64,000 bases of DNA from Roseateles puraquae (GTDB lineage: Bacteria; Pseudomonadota; Gammaproteobacteria; Burkholderiales; Burkholderiaceae_C): assembly GCF_002205845.1 (NCBI RefSeq), contig NZ_NISI01000009.1, forward strand, positions 1-64,000, given 5' to 3'. Each line of letters begins with the position of its first letter. Position 1 is the stretch's first letter. The notes below the pieces were generated by a model that worked only from the letters and a program-made list of their open reading frames with translations, ran no database searches and was not told the DNA's origin. Shown piece after piece: positions 1-11,344 of the stretch. A program made the position numbers and the translations under genes.

Positions 1-88
1 AGCGACCCGCAGGGGCTTTTTGCTGGGCGCCTGCAATGGGCCATGAGGCCCGGGATGATCGCGCCCGCCTCACACGGTCCGCATTCGC

Positions 89-268
89 ATGCCTCCTCCG
101 CACGACGCCTTCAAGGGCAACAAGTCCAGCCTGCCCAGCAAGCCTTGTCAGGCCTGCGGCCGCCCGATGACCTGGCGCAAGGCCTGGGCACGCAACTGGG
201 ACGACGTGAAGTACTGCAGCGAACGCTGCCGCCGCGACAAATCCACCCGGAGCACCGCTCATGGCTGA
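89..268 (+). CDS. DUF2256 small zinc-ribbon-like protein
   Basis: This 59-residue protein starts MPPPHDAFKGNKSSLPSKPC. It carries Cys20-x2-Cys23 and Cys43-x3-Cys47, a spacing typical of a small metal-binding ribbon and of the DUF2256 family. Its last eight bases overlap the start of the photolyase gene (ATGGCTGA), which suggests translational coupling. DUF2256 genes are commonly found next to photolyase/cryptochrome genes. The function is unknown; a role in delivering or sensing metal, or in assisting the iron-sulfur photolyase, is inference only. The ATG at 89 places the conserved FKGNK segment near the N-terminus. Confidence 0.85.
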   Translation: MPPPHDAFKGNKSSLPSKPCQACGRPMTWRKAWARNWDDVKYCSERCRRDKSTRSTAHG

Positions 269-1805
269 ATCCCTGCGGCATCTCGTGCTGGTGCTGGGTG
301 ATCAACTCGATCTCGAGGGGGCGGCCTTCGACGGTTTCGATGCGGCGCACGATGCCGTCTGGATGGCCGAGGTCGCCGAGGAGTCGACCCACGTCTGGAG
401 CAGCCAGCCACGCATTGCGGTCTTCCTGGCAGCGATGCGGCACTTCGCGGTGGCCCTGCGTGAAGCGGGCCGGCCGCTGCACTACCGGCGGCTGGACGAA
501 CCCGAGACCCGTGCCAGCCTCTCGGCCCAGTTGGCAGCAGACCTGGCGGCCCTGCGGCCGCAGCGGCTCATCCTGACGCGCCCGGGCGACTGGCGCGTTC
601 TCACGGCCTTGCAGGCGGCAGCGGCCGACGCCGGCGTGGCACTGGAATTGCGCGAGGACCGTCACTTCTTCACCACCCCACAGGATTTCGCGGCCCATGC
701 CAAAGGCCGCAAGGGCCTGCGCATGGAGTACTTCTACCGCGAGCAGCGCAAGCGCTTCGGCGTGCTGATGGATGGCGGCAAGCCGCTCGGCGGCGAATGG
801 AACTACGACGTCGAGAACCGCGAGGCCTTCGGCCCGGAGGGGCCAGGTTTTGACCTGCCGCAGCCGCCGCGCTTCGAGCCGGATGCCATCACGCGCGAGG
901 TCATCACCCTCGTGCGCGAGCGCTTCGCAGGCCATCCCGGCCGGCTGGATAGTTTTGCCTGGCCGCTGACCCGCGCGCAGTCGCTGCAGGCGCTGCAGGC
1001 CTTTGTGCGTGAGCGTCTGCCGCTCTTCGGGCCTTACCAGGACGCGATCTGGCCAGGCGAGCCGTGGCTCTACCACGCGCAGTTGTCCGCGGCCTTGAAT
1101 CTCAAGTTGCTCACGCCGCAGGAGGTGGTGACTGCGGCCGAGGCCGAAGTGCGCGCCGGACGGGTGTCGATCGCCAGCGGCGAGGGCTTCATCCGGCAGA
1201 TCCTCGGCTGGCGGGAGTACGTGCGCGGCATCTACTGGACCCGCATGCCGGCCTATGCCGAGGGCAATGCGCTGGACGCCCGGCATGACCTGCCGGACTG
1301 GTACTGGACCGGCGACACCGACATGGCCTGCCTGCGGGACGCCATCACGCAGACCCTGGCGCATGGCTACGCGCATCACATCCAGCGCCTGATGGTGACC
1401 GGCCTGTTTGCGCTGCTCTACGGGGTGGAGCCGGCGCAGGTGCACGCCTGGTACCTGAGCGTGTACGTGGACGCGGTGGAATGGGTGGAGTTGCCCAACA
1501 CCATCGGCATGAGCCAATACGCTGATGGGGGCCTCATGGCCAGCAAGCCCTACATCGCGAGTGGCAAGTACATCTCGCGCCAGAGCCCGCTTTGCGGTCG
1601 ATGCCGCTATCGGCCCGATGAGCGCGTCGGGCCCCAGGCCTGCCCGTTCACGACGCTCTATTGGGACTTCCTGCTCCGCCACGAGACCCGTTTTGCCGAT
1701 CATCCGCGGCTTGCGTTGCAAGTGCGCGGCGTCGGCCGCATTGCCGAGGCCGAGCGCGACCGCATTCGCGCCCAGGCAGCCGCGCTGCGGAGCACCGCGA
1801 CATGA
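261..1805 (+). CDS. Iron-sulfur bacterial photolyase/cryptochrome (FeS-BCP, (6-4) photolyase type)
   Basis: The 514-residue protein belongs to the prokaryotic photolyase-related family with an iron-sulfur cluster, represented by Agrobacterium PhrB, which repairs UV (6-4) photoproducts using FAD and light. The N-terminal alpha/beta antenna domain begins RHLVLVLGDQLDLEG. The C-terminal helical FAD domain contains the YAHHIQRLMV and SKPYIASGKYI segments. Four cysteines at about 357, 445, 448 and 461 reproduce the 88-3-13 spacing of the PhrB 4Fe-4S ligands. The gene sits between DUF2256 and a second photolyase-like gene, overlapping both, so the three form one operon. The exact substrate ((6-4) lesion versus signalling) cannot be decided from sequence. 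Confidence 0.93.
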   Translation: MAESLRHLVLVLGDQLDLEGAAFDGFDAAHDAVWMAEVAEESTHVWSSQPRIAVFLAAMRHFAVALREAGRPLHYRRLDEPETRASLSAQLAADLAALRPQRLILTRPGDWRVLTALQAAAADAGVALELREDRHFFTTPQDFAAHAKGRKGLRMEYFYREQRKRFGVLMDGGKPLGGEWNYDVENREAFGPEGPGFDLPQPPRFEPDAITREVITLVRERFAGHPGRLDSFAWPLTRAQSLQALQAFVRERLPLFGPYQDAIWPGEPWLYHAQLSAALNLKLLTPQEVVTAAEAEVRAGRVSIASGEGFIRQILGWREYVRGIYWTRMPAYAEGNALDARHDLPDWYWTGDTDMACLRDAITQTLAHGYAHHIQRLMVTGLFALLYGVEPAQVHAWYLSVYVDAVEWVELPNTIGMSQYADGGLMASKPYIASGKYISRQSPLCGRCRYRPDERVGPQACPFTTLYWDFLLRHETRFADHPRLALQVRGVGRIAEAERDRIRAQAAALRSTAT

Positions 1806-2917
1806 TCCCGCAAGACCTGGCCCCCACCCGGGAAGCCGCCCTGGCGCGGCTGGCAGCGGTCGACGCCGCGGCCTATGCGCGCAGCCGCAATCATTTGCAA
1901 GGTGCGGTCACGGGCCTGTCACCCTATCTGACGCATGGGCTGTTGACGGTGCCCGAGTGCCTGGCCGCGCTGGGCCTGCCGCCGCAGCACAAGCTGGTCT
2001 ATGAATTCGGCTGGCGCGAGTTCTTCCGCCATGTGTGGGATCACCGCGGCGAGGCCATCTTCCGCAGCCTGCACGAGGGCCCGTTGCCAGACGCGGCTTA
2101 CCTGCGCGAACTGCCGCAGGACATCCGCCAGGGTGCGACTGGCGTGCCGGTCGTCGACCAGGCGGTGCGCACCCTCTATGCCACGGGCACGCTGCACAAC
2201 CACGCCCGCATGTGGCTTGCGAGCTACGTGGTGCACGGCCGCAAGGTGCACTGGCGGGCGGGCGCCGACTGGCTGTATGCCCACCTGCTGGACGGTGACC
2301 TTGCGAGCAACCACCTCAGCTGGCAATGGGTGGCGGGCACCGGCAGCCACAAGCCGTATCTCTTCGATGCGGCCAACGTGGCCCGCTTCGCGCCGCGGGA
2401 CTGGCACAGCTGGGGCAGTGCCATCGACCTGAGCTACGAGGCCTGGGACGCGCTGGCCCGTCGATCCGACCGACTGCCCGCAGGTCAAGGCGGGGGCGGC
2501 CTGGATGAGCCTGCGCTGCTGCATCGACCAACCACGGGCGTCAGACCTGAAGCCTTCCAAGCGGCCGAGGTCTGGCTGGCTCACCCCTGGGCGCTCGGGG
2601 AGCCGCCGCCTGGCGTGCAGGTCGTGGGCGTGGTCATCACGGAGGCTCACCGCCAGCGGCCGTGGAGCGAGAGGCGGTGGCAGTGGGTGACGGCGCGGCT
2701 GGCGGGGTTGTCGGACGAGCTGTGGGTGGGCTCCGCCGCCGAGGTGGCCGCCGCGCTCGCGGGCGTGCCCCGCGTGCTGACCCTTGCGAATCCGCACGTC
2801 GACCCCTGGCTGCCGAAGGGGGCGGAGCTCCTGCCCGAGGCGCGTCATTTCAAATCGGTGTCGCCGGTCTGCGGTTCGTTCTCCCGGTGGTGGGAGCGGG
2901 TTCAGCGGCGCACTTGA
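1802..2917 (+). CDS. FAD-binding photolyase-like protein lacking the antenna domain
   Basis: The ATG at 1802 overlaps the photolyase stop codon by four bases. The 371-residue product starts directly in the helical FAD-binding half of the photolyase/cryptochrome fold: SRNHLQGAVTGLSPYLTHG, WREFFRHVWDH, HNHARMWLASYVVH, GDLASNHLSWQWVAGTGSHKPYLFDAANV. The N-terminal Rossmann-like antenna domain present in canonical photolyases is missing. Instead there is a C-terminal extension of roughly 130 residues after the FAD domain. The family is seen as short FAD-binding-domain proteins beside photolyase genes in proteobacteria. It could be a repair enzyme, a light sensor or a partner of the upstream enzyme; only the fold assignment is firm. 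Confidence 0.88.
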   Translation: MIPQDLAPTREAALARLAAVDAAAYARSRNHLQGAVTGLSPYLTHGLLTVPECLAALGLPPQHKLVYEFGWREFFRHVWDHRGEAIFRSLHEGPLPDAAYLRELPQDIRQGATGVPVVDQAVRTLYATGTLHNHARMWLASYVVHGRKVHWRAGADWLYAHLLDGDLASNHLSWQWVAGTGSHKPYLFDAANVARFAPRDWHSWGSAIDLSYEAWDALARRSDRLPAGQGGGGLDEPALLHRPTTGVRPEAFQAAEVWLAHPWALGEPPPGVQVVGVVITEAHRQRPWSERRWQWVTARLAGLSDELWVGSAAEVAAALAGVPRVLTLANPHVDPWLPKGAELLPEARHFKSVSPVCGSFSRWWERVQRRT

Positions 2918-2932
2918 GTTGGGGGGATCGGC

Positions 2933-2948
2933 TGGCATTCCGATTGCT
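2933..2948 (+). promoter_or_regulatory. Sigma-54-like promoter (-24/-12) for the signalling operon
   Basis: TGGCATT-N4-TTGCT matches the RpoN consensus TGGCAYR-N4-TTGCW at all positions except the seventh. The invariant GG (2934-2935) and GC (2946-2947) have the required 10-bp gap. It predicts transcription starting near 2959, about 50 bases ahead of the receiver gene at 3008. No good sigma-70 -35/-10 pair is visible in the same gap. Confidence 0.6.
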
Positions 2949-2964
2949 ATGGAGGGCTTGTCAA

Positions 2965-2984
2965 AGCGTTTCAATTGAAACGCT
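2965..2984. promoter_or_regulatory. Perfect 20-bp palindrome, candidate operator or 5' hairpin
   Basis: AGCGTTTCAATTGAAACGCT is its own reverse complement. It lies just downstream of the predicted sigma-54 start site and 23 bases before the receiver gene. There is no following T-run, so a terminator of the upstream photolyase operon is unlikely. A dimeric repressor site is the simplest reading; the binding protein is unknown. Confidence 0.55.
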
Positions 2985-3007
2985 CAACCCCTGACTGACA
3001 AGCCACC

Positions 3008-3379
3008 ATGAGCCCAAAAGAAGACATCCGCATCGTCCTGGTCGACGACGACCGTGACGCTTGCGAGAGCCTGAGCGAGGTGCTGCAGTTCGACGGCTAC
3101 AGCGTGCGGTTCGCCATGACCGCGCAGGAAGCCATGACCGCAGTGGAGGAGTACCAACCCATCTGTGCCCTGGTGGATCTGGGCCTGCCGGACCTGGACG
3201 GCTGCGAGCTGTCCCGGCGCCTGCGCGAGCGCTACGGCCCCGACCTCGTGCTGATCGCGGTGACGGGCCGCAGCGGCGCGCAGGAGCATGACAAGGCCAT
3301 GGCGTGCGGCATCGACCACGTGCTGAGCAAGCCGTTGTCCCTGGAGCGACTGAGGTCGTTTTTCCCGCCTCGCGGCTGA
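3008..3379 (+). CDS. Single-domain response regulator (receiver)
   Basis: This is a 123-residue stand-alone CheY-like receiver. The acidic cluster DDD is at 13-15, the phosphoacceptor is Asp57 in LVDLGLPDLDG, the conserved Thr lies in AVTGRSG, and the lysine in LSKPLS is present. There is no output domain. It is the first gene of the operon that continues with the hybrid kinase, CheR, CheB and a second kinase, so it probably accepts or drains phosphate in that phosphorelay. An imperfect hairpin lies between it and the kinase gene. Confidence 0.92.
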   Translation: MSPKEDIRIVLVDDDRDACESLSEVLQFDGYSVRFAMTAQEAMTAVEEYQPICALVDLGLPDLDGCELSRRLRERYGPDLVLIAVTGRSGAQEHDKAMACGIDHVLSKPLSLERLRSFFPPRG

Positions 3380-3384
3380 TTTGT

Positions 3385-3410
3385 CGGCAAGTTTTACCGA
3401 TGGCTTGCCG
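3385..3410 (+). other. Intercistronic hairpin between receiver and hybrid kinase genes
   Basis: CGGCAAG (3385-3391) pairs with CTTGCCG (3404-3410) over a 12-base loop, six bases after the receiver stop codon. No U-tract follows, so it looks more like an RNA-stability or attenuation element than an intrinsic terminator. Confidence 0.4.
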
Positions 3411-3461
3411 GCCTGACGCCTTCCAGGCGGCCGGCGCGCGTCAATTCACAGGATTCCCCTC

Positions 3462-6926
<3,465 letters not shown>

Positions 6927-6941
6927 GGACGGTGCCTCGCG

Positions 6942-7784
6942 ATGTTGAAGAAAGGCGGGCCTGACATGCCGCAGGCGCTGTTCGACCTGGAGTTGCGCCT
7001 CCTGATGGAGGCCATCTACAACCGCTACAACCACGACTTCCGTGAGTACTCGGGTGCCTCGCAGAAGCGGCGCGTGCAGTACGCCATGGAGCAGATGGGT
7101 TGCGACTCGGTCTCGGCGCTGCAGGGCCTGGTGCTGCGCGATGAGCAGGCCTTCGCGCAGCTGCTCGGCATGCTGACCATCCCGTTCACGGAGATGTTCC
7201 GGGAGCCCGCCTTCTTCGTCGCGCTGCGCGAGCATGTGTTGCCCGTGCTGGCCACCTACCCGTCGCTCAAGATCTGGGTGGCCGGCTGTGCCACGGGCGA
7301 AGAGGTGTACTCGCTGGCCATCCTGCTGCACGAGGAAGGCCTGCTGGAGCGCAGCCTCATCTACGCGACCGACATCAACCCGGTGGCGCTGGAGAAGGCG
7401 CGCCAGGGCATCTTCCCGATTGGTGACCTGCCGCAGTACACGCGCAATTACCAGGCGGCCGGCGGCCGGCGCGGCTTCTCCGACTACTACACCGCTGCCT
7501 ACGAAGCCGCCCGCTTCGACCGTGAACTGTGCCGCCACGTCACCTTCGCCGATCACAGCCTGGCCACCGACCACGTGTTCTCGGAGATGCACCTGATCTG
7601 CTGCCGCAACGTGCTGATCTACTTCAACCGCAAGCTGCAGGACCGGGCGATCGGCCTGTTCTCCGAGTCGCTGTGCCACCGCGGCTTCCTGGGGCTGGGC
7701 AGCAAGGAGAGCCTGGACTTTTCCGCCCACAGCCAGGACTTCGAGCCGGTCGTGGCACGAGAACGGCTGTTCCGCAAGCGCTGA
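6942..7784 (+). CDS. CheR-type protein-glutamate O-methyltransferase
   Basis: The SAM-dependent methyltransferase of 280 residues (272 if started at the ATG at 6966, which has the better-placed AAAGG ribosome site) resembles CheR. The N-terminal helical domain is followed by the SAM-binding motif VAGCATGEEVYSLAI, the ATDINPVALEKA segment and the CRNVLIYF motif. Classical CheR methylates glutamates of chemoreceptors. Here no receptor is adjacent; the partners are a CHASE3-GAF hybrid kinase and a receiver-less CheB, so the substrate may be the kinase itself or a distant receptor. The stop is two bases before the cheB-like start, indicating one transcript. Confidence 0.93.
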   Translation: MLKKGGPDMPQALFDLELRLLMEAIYNRYNHDFREYSGASQKRRVQYAMEQMGCDSVSALQGLVLRDEQAFAQLLGMLTIPFTEMFREPAFFVALREHVLPVLATYPSLKIWVAGCATGEEVYSLAILLHEEGLLERSLIYATDINPVALEKARQGIFPIGDLPQYTRNYQAAGGRRGFSDYYTAAYEAARFDRELCRHVTFADHSLATDHVFSEMHLICCRNVLIYFNRKLQDRAIGLFSESLCHRGFLGLGSKESLDFSAHSQDFEPVVARERLFRKR

Positions 7785-7786
7785 CC

Positions 7787-8404
7787 ATGGGTTCGCGACG
7801 CGCTCCGCCCAGGCCCGCCGCCCGTCCGCCGGTCGAGCTGGTCGTCATTGGTGCGTCGGCCGGTGGCGTGTCGGCGCTGCTCACGCTGCTGTCGCCGTTG
7901 CCGGCGGGATTTCGGCTGCCCATCGTCGCCTTGCTGCACTTGCTGCCGCGGCGCGAGAGCCGGCTTTGCAGCGTGCTGAGCCATGCGCTGACCCTGCCGG
8001 TGCGCGAGCCGGTGGACAAGGAGGCCATCCAGCCCGGGTGTGTCTATGTGGGCAGCCCCGACTACCATCTGCTGGTCGAACTGGACCGCAGTTTTTCCTA
8101 CAGCGGCGAGCCCCCCGTGAGCTTTGCGCGCCCCTCCATCGATGTGCTGATGACCTCGGCCGCCGATGCCTACGGGCCTGCCGCGGTCGGTGTGCTGCTG
8201 ACCGGCGCCAACGCGGACGGGGCCGAAGGCATGGCCGCCATTCGCGCCCGTGGCGGGATCACGCTGGTCCAGGATCCTGCCGATGCTGAAGTACCGACCA
8301 TGCCCGAGGCGGCGATTGCCCGCTGCCGCCCTGATCACATCCTGCCCTTGAACGACATGCCCCAGATGCTGCTGCAACTTGCCCGGACCGGAGGCGCGCG
8401 ATGA
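7787..8404 (+). CDS. CheB-type methylesterase domain protein without receiver
   Basis: The 205-residue protein consists only of the CheB catalytic domain. The nucleophile Ser24 is in GASAGG, His51 is in VALLHLLPR, and the acidic residue lies in LLTGANADGAEGM, reproducing the Ser-His-Asp triad. The N-terminal receiver found in chemotaxis CheB is absent, so activity is not controlled by its own phosphorylation. It pairs with the CheR-like gene upstream, giving a complete methylation/demethylation couple. Its ATGA stop/start overlaps the next kinase gene by four bases. The ATG at 7787 directly follows the cheR stop. Confidence 0.92.
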   Translation: MGSRRAPPRPAARPPVELVVIGASAGGVSALLTLLSPLPAGFRLPIVALLHLLPRRESRLCSVLSHALTLPVREPVDKEAIQPGCVYVGSPDYHLLVELDRSFSYSGEPPVSFARPSIDVLMTSAADAYGPAAVGVLLTGANADGAEGMAAIRARGGITLVQDPADAEVPTMPEAAIARCRPDHILPLNDMPQMLLQLARTGGAR

Positions 8405-9612
8405 CCGAGGCCCGCACGCAGGAGCTGGCCAAGCTGCTCATCGTGGACGACCTGCCCGAGAACCTGCTGGCGCTGGAGGCCCTGCTGCGCGACGACGGCC
8501 TGGAGATCCACGCGGCCCAGTCAGGGGAGGCGGCACTGTCGCTGCTGCTGGAGCATGAGTTCGCGCTGGCGCTGCTGGATGTGCAGATGCCGGAGATGTC
8601 AGGCTTCGAGCTGGCGGAGCTCATCCGCGGCAGTTCGCGCACGGCGCATCTGCCCATCGTCTTCGTCAGCGCCGCAGACCATGAGCCGTCCTACACCTTC
8701 CGTGGTTACGAGAACGGGGCGGTGGATTTCCTGTTCAAGCCGTTGGATGCACTGGCCGTCAAGAGCAAGGTGCGCGTGTTCACCGAGCTCTACCTCAAGC
8801 GGCGCGAGCTGCGGCGGCAGCTGATCGAGGTCGAGGCGGCGCACGCCCGCCAGGAGCAACTGCTGGCCGAGCTGAAGCAGACCCAGGCGGAGCTGCAGCG
8901 AGCCCTGCGCATGCGGGATGAGTTCATGTCGATGGTGTCCCACGAGCTGCGCACGCCGCTGGGCGTGATGACACTCGACCAGAGCGTGCGCCGTGACCGC
9001 CTGGAGCGTGGTGACCTGGCCTATTTCAGCGAGGAGCGCCTGCGGGCCATGGTTGCGCGGGATGCACGCCAGCTGCGCAGCATGACGCGGCTGATCGACG
9101 ACATGCTGGACGTGTCACGCATCCAGCACGGCAAGCTCTCCATCCGCCCCAGCCGCACCGACCTTGGCGAACTCGCGCAGCACATCGTCGACGACTACAC
9201 CGTTCATTTCGGCCAGGTGCCGCTGCACAGCCGCATCGAGGCTGGCGTCGTGGGCGACTGGGACGACAGTCGCATCAGCCAGGTGCTGGTCAACCTGCTG
9301 AGCAATGCGCTGCGCTACGGCGAGGGCCGGCCGGTGACGGTCGAGGTGGGCGCCACGGCAGACGGGCAGGCGCGGCTGGCGGTCACCGACCAGGGCCGCG
9401 GCATCTCGGCGCACGACCAGGCCCGCATCTTCGAGCAGTTCGAGCGCGGGGCTGCAGCCGGCAACTCGCCGGGCTTGGGCCTGGGGCTGTTCATCAGCCG
9501 GCATTTCGTGCGGGCGCATGGCGGTGACATCCGCTTGTGCAGCGAGCCGGGCCGAGGGGCCTGCTTCGAGGTGCTGCTGCCGATGTCGGGCCAGCCTCAG
9601 TCGAGCTGCTGA
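8401..9612 (+). CDS. Receiver-histidine kinase (REC-HisKA-HATPase)
   Basis: The 403-residue soluble kinase has an N-terminal receiver (phosphoacceptor Asp60 in LALLDVQMPEMSG), a short coiled coil at 130-165, a HisKA domain with His181 in SMVSHELRTPLGV, and a HATPase with the DQGRGIS and SPGLGLGLFIS boxes. No membrane helix is present, so it is a cytoplasmic relay kinase driven by phosphate from upstream members of the operon. It overlaps cheB by four bases. Its 3' end overlaps the convergent mdcH gene by 16 bp, leaving no room for a terminator between the two operons. Confidence 0.92.
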   Translation: MTEARTQELAKLLIVDDLPENLLALEALLRDDGLEIHAAQSGEAALSLLLEHEFALALLDVQMPEMSGFELAELIRGSSRTAHLPIVFVSAADHEPSYTFRGYENGAVDFLFKPLDALAVKSKVRVFTELYLKRRELRRQLIEVEAAHARQEQLLAELKQTQAELQRALRMRDEFMSMVSHELRTPLGVMTLDQSVRRDRLERGDLAYFSEERLRAMVARDARQLRSMTRLIDDMLDVSRIQHGKLSIRPSRTDLGELAQHIVDDYTVHFGQVPLHSRIEAGVVGDWDDSRISQVLVNLLSNALRYGEGRPVTVEVGATADGQARLAVTDQGRGISAHDQARIFEQFERGAAAGNSPGLGLGLFISRHFVRAHGGDIRLCSEPGRGACFEVLLPMSGQPQSSC

Positions 9613-10508
9613 CGCACCCAGTCGATCACACCCTCGCGGCTGCGGAATTCGTCGCAGGACCGCACGGCAATGCCGGGATGGCGCTCACGCCACATCGCGG
9701 CCAGCGTGCCACCCGGCCCCACCTCCAGCACGCAGCGCGCGCCCCGTTCGGCCAGGCTGTCCATGCAGTCGTCCCAGCGCACGGTGGCGGCCACCTGGGC
9801 AGCCAGTGCCGTGGCGAGTGCGGCGGGGCTGCGAGTGGCGGTGCCCGTCCAGTTGCACACCACGGCCGCGCGTGGCGGGCGCAGCGCCTGCGCAGACAGC
9901 CAGGCAGCGACCGCGCGCGCCGCCGGGGCCATGGCCGGCGTGTGCGAGGCCACGCCGATGGGCAGCCGGGTGCAGCGCAGGCCGGCGCGACTCCACGCCT
10001 CGGCGGCGGCCGCGAGCAGGTCGATCGGCCCGCCCACCAGCACCCGCTCGGGGCCGATGCGGATGGCCGTCGTGACGCCGGCCACGTCTTGCGCCCGCTC
10101 GGCAGCCGCCGGGCCCTGCAGCGCCATCAGGCCGCCGGGCTGGCCGATGGCGGCCGCATCCATGGCGGCGGCGCGAAAGGCGGCCAGCGCCAGCGCCGTC
10201 TCGCCGTCGAATACGCCGGCGGCGCTGAAGGCCGGTAGTTCGCCGACGCTGTACCCGGCCACGGCCACCGGCGCCGGCAGGTCGCCCGCCAGGGCCTGCC
10301 AGGTGGCCACGCCGAGACCGGTGAGCAAGGGCTGCGCCACGACGTTGCTCTGCAGCCAGACCGCGTCGGCTGCGCGTTCGCGCCAGTCGGCACCGAGATG
10401 GCCGGCGAGGGCGGCCAGTGTGGCGGCCGCGCGGGGCTCGTGCGCCAGCCAGGGCAGGGCTTGGGGATGCTGGGCGCCCTGGCCGGGGAAGAGCAGCGCC
10501 AGGCTCAT
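9597..10508 (-). CDS. mdcH: Malonyl-CoA:ACP transacylase of malonate decarboxylase
   Basis: The 303-residue acyltransferase starts MSLALLFPGQGAQHP and has the nucleophile motif GYSVGE (Ser87), as in FabD-type transacylases. In the malonate decarboxylase system MdcH transfers malonyl from malonyl-CoA to the phosphoribosyl-dephospho-CoA arm of MdcC to prime the enzyme. It is the last gene of the cluster; its ATG overlaps the mdcB stop (ATGA). Longer upstream open sequence in this frame belongs to mdcB in another frame, so the ATG at 10508 is preferred. Confidence 0.9.
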   Translation of the reverse strand: MSLALLFPGQGAQHPQALPWLAHEPRAAATLAALAGHLGADWRERAADAVWLQSNVVAQPLLTGLGVATWQALAGDLPAPVAVAGYSVGELPAFSAAGVFDGETALALAAFRAAAMDAAAIGQPGGLMALQGPAAAERAQDVAGVTTAIRIGPERVLVGGPIDLLAAAAEAWSRAGLRCTRLPIGVASHTPAMAPAARAVAAWLSAQALRPPRAAVVCNWTGTATRSPAALATALAAQVAATVRWDDCMDSLAERGARCVLEVGPGGTLAAMWRERHPGIAVRSCDEFRSREGVIDWVRQQLD

Positions 10509-11344
10509 TCGCCCATGCGCTGCAGCCAGCAGGCTGCCGCCAGCGTGTCGGCTGCGCCGCCGGGGGAGAGCCGGCGTTGCACGAAGTCGCGTCCGATGGC
10601 GGCAGCCGCTTGCAGGCCGCCGGGCCGGCCGGCGCCACCCGCGGCCAGAAAGGCACGCGCCTGTGCCTGCGCATGCCGCAGCCCGGCCAGGCCACCGCGG
10701 TGGGCCAGGTTGCTGTCGTCGAGCACCGCGATGGTGGCGAAGAGCGCATCCAGCCGGGCGGTGCTGCGGGCCAAGCCGCCCGACAGCCTCTGGCGCAGCG
10801 CGGGTTCGGTGGTTTCGAACAACGTGGGAAAGCCCAGCGCCGCCTCGGCCGAGGCGCTGCGCAGTTGGTAACGCTGTGCCGCCTGACCGCCGGGCAGCGT
10901 GGACGGGCGTTGCGCGCGAGCGGCCAGCGCCGGGCCCCACAGCGCGAGCAAGGTCGCGCGCAGCTCGGCGGGTGACGCGCGTCGGCCGACCGCCCCAGCC
11001 GCGGCGCACAGCAGCCCCAGCATGAAGATCGCGCCGCGGTGGGTGTTGATCCCGCGGGTGGCCGCCAGCATGCGGGCTTCTGCCGCGATGCCGCAGCGCT
11101 CCAGGGCGTCAAAGCGCGCCCGATGGGCGCCCAGTTCGGCCATGCGCACGTAATAGCCCCGCAGCGCCAGCAGGCTGCGCATGAAGGTGTGCGCATCCAT
11201 GTCGTCATGGCTGCCCCGGCAGGTGAGCGTCACGAGGCCGGGCTTGGGCGACAGCGCCAGCTCGTCGTACAACGACAGCGTCGCCGCGCGACCGATGTCC
11301 TGAGCGCTCAGCGCGAGCGGTGCCGGGGCGTGGTGCGGCTTCAT
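10505..11344 (-). CDS. mdcB: Triphosphoribosyl-dephospho-CoA synthase
   Basis: The 279-residue protein of the CitG/MdcB family makes 2'-(5''-triphosphoribosyl)-3'-dephospho-CoA from ATP and dephospho-CoA, the precursor of the MdcC prosthetic group. Family landmarks are YDELALSPKPGLVTL, DDMDAHTFM, GINTHRGAIFMLGLL and DDSNLAHRGG. It is coupled to mdcG upstream and mdcH downstream by ATGA overlaps. Order and partners fit the malonate rather than the citrate lyase system. Confidence 0.93.
   Translation of the reverse strand: MKPHHAPAPLALSAQDIGRAATLSLYDELALSPKPGLVTLTCRGSHDDMDAHTFMRSLLALRGYYVRMAELGAHRARFDALERCGIAAEARMLAATRGINTHRGAIFMLGLLCAAAGAVGRRASPAELRATLLALWGPALAARAQRPSTLPGGQAAQRYQLRSASAEAALGFPTLFETTEPALRQRLSGGLARSTARLDALFATIAVLDDSNLAHRGGLAGLRHAQAQARAFLAAGGAGRPGGLQAAAAIGRDFVQRRLSPGGAADTLAAACWLQRMGE

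Noticed and set aside
1..88. T-run at about position 17-21 as a terminator of an upstream gene
   Set aside because: Only the 3' part could be inside the window; the stem cannot be evaluated, so no feature is claimed. Nothing else is visible in this stretch.
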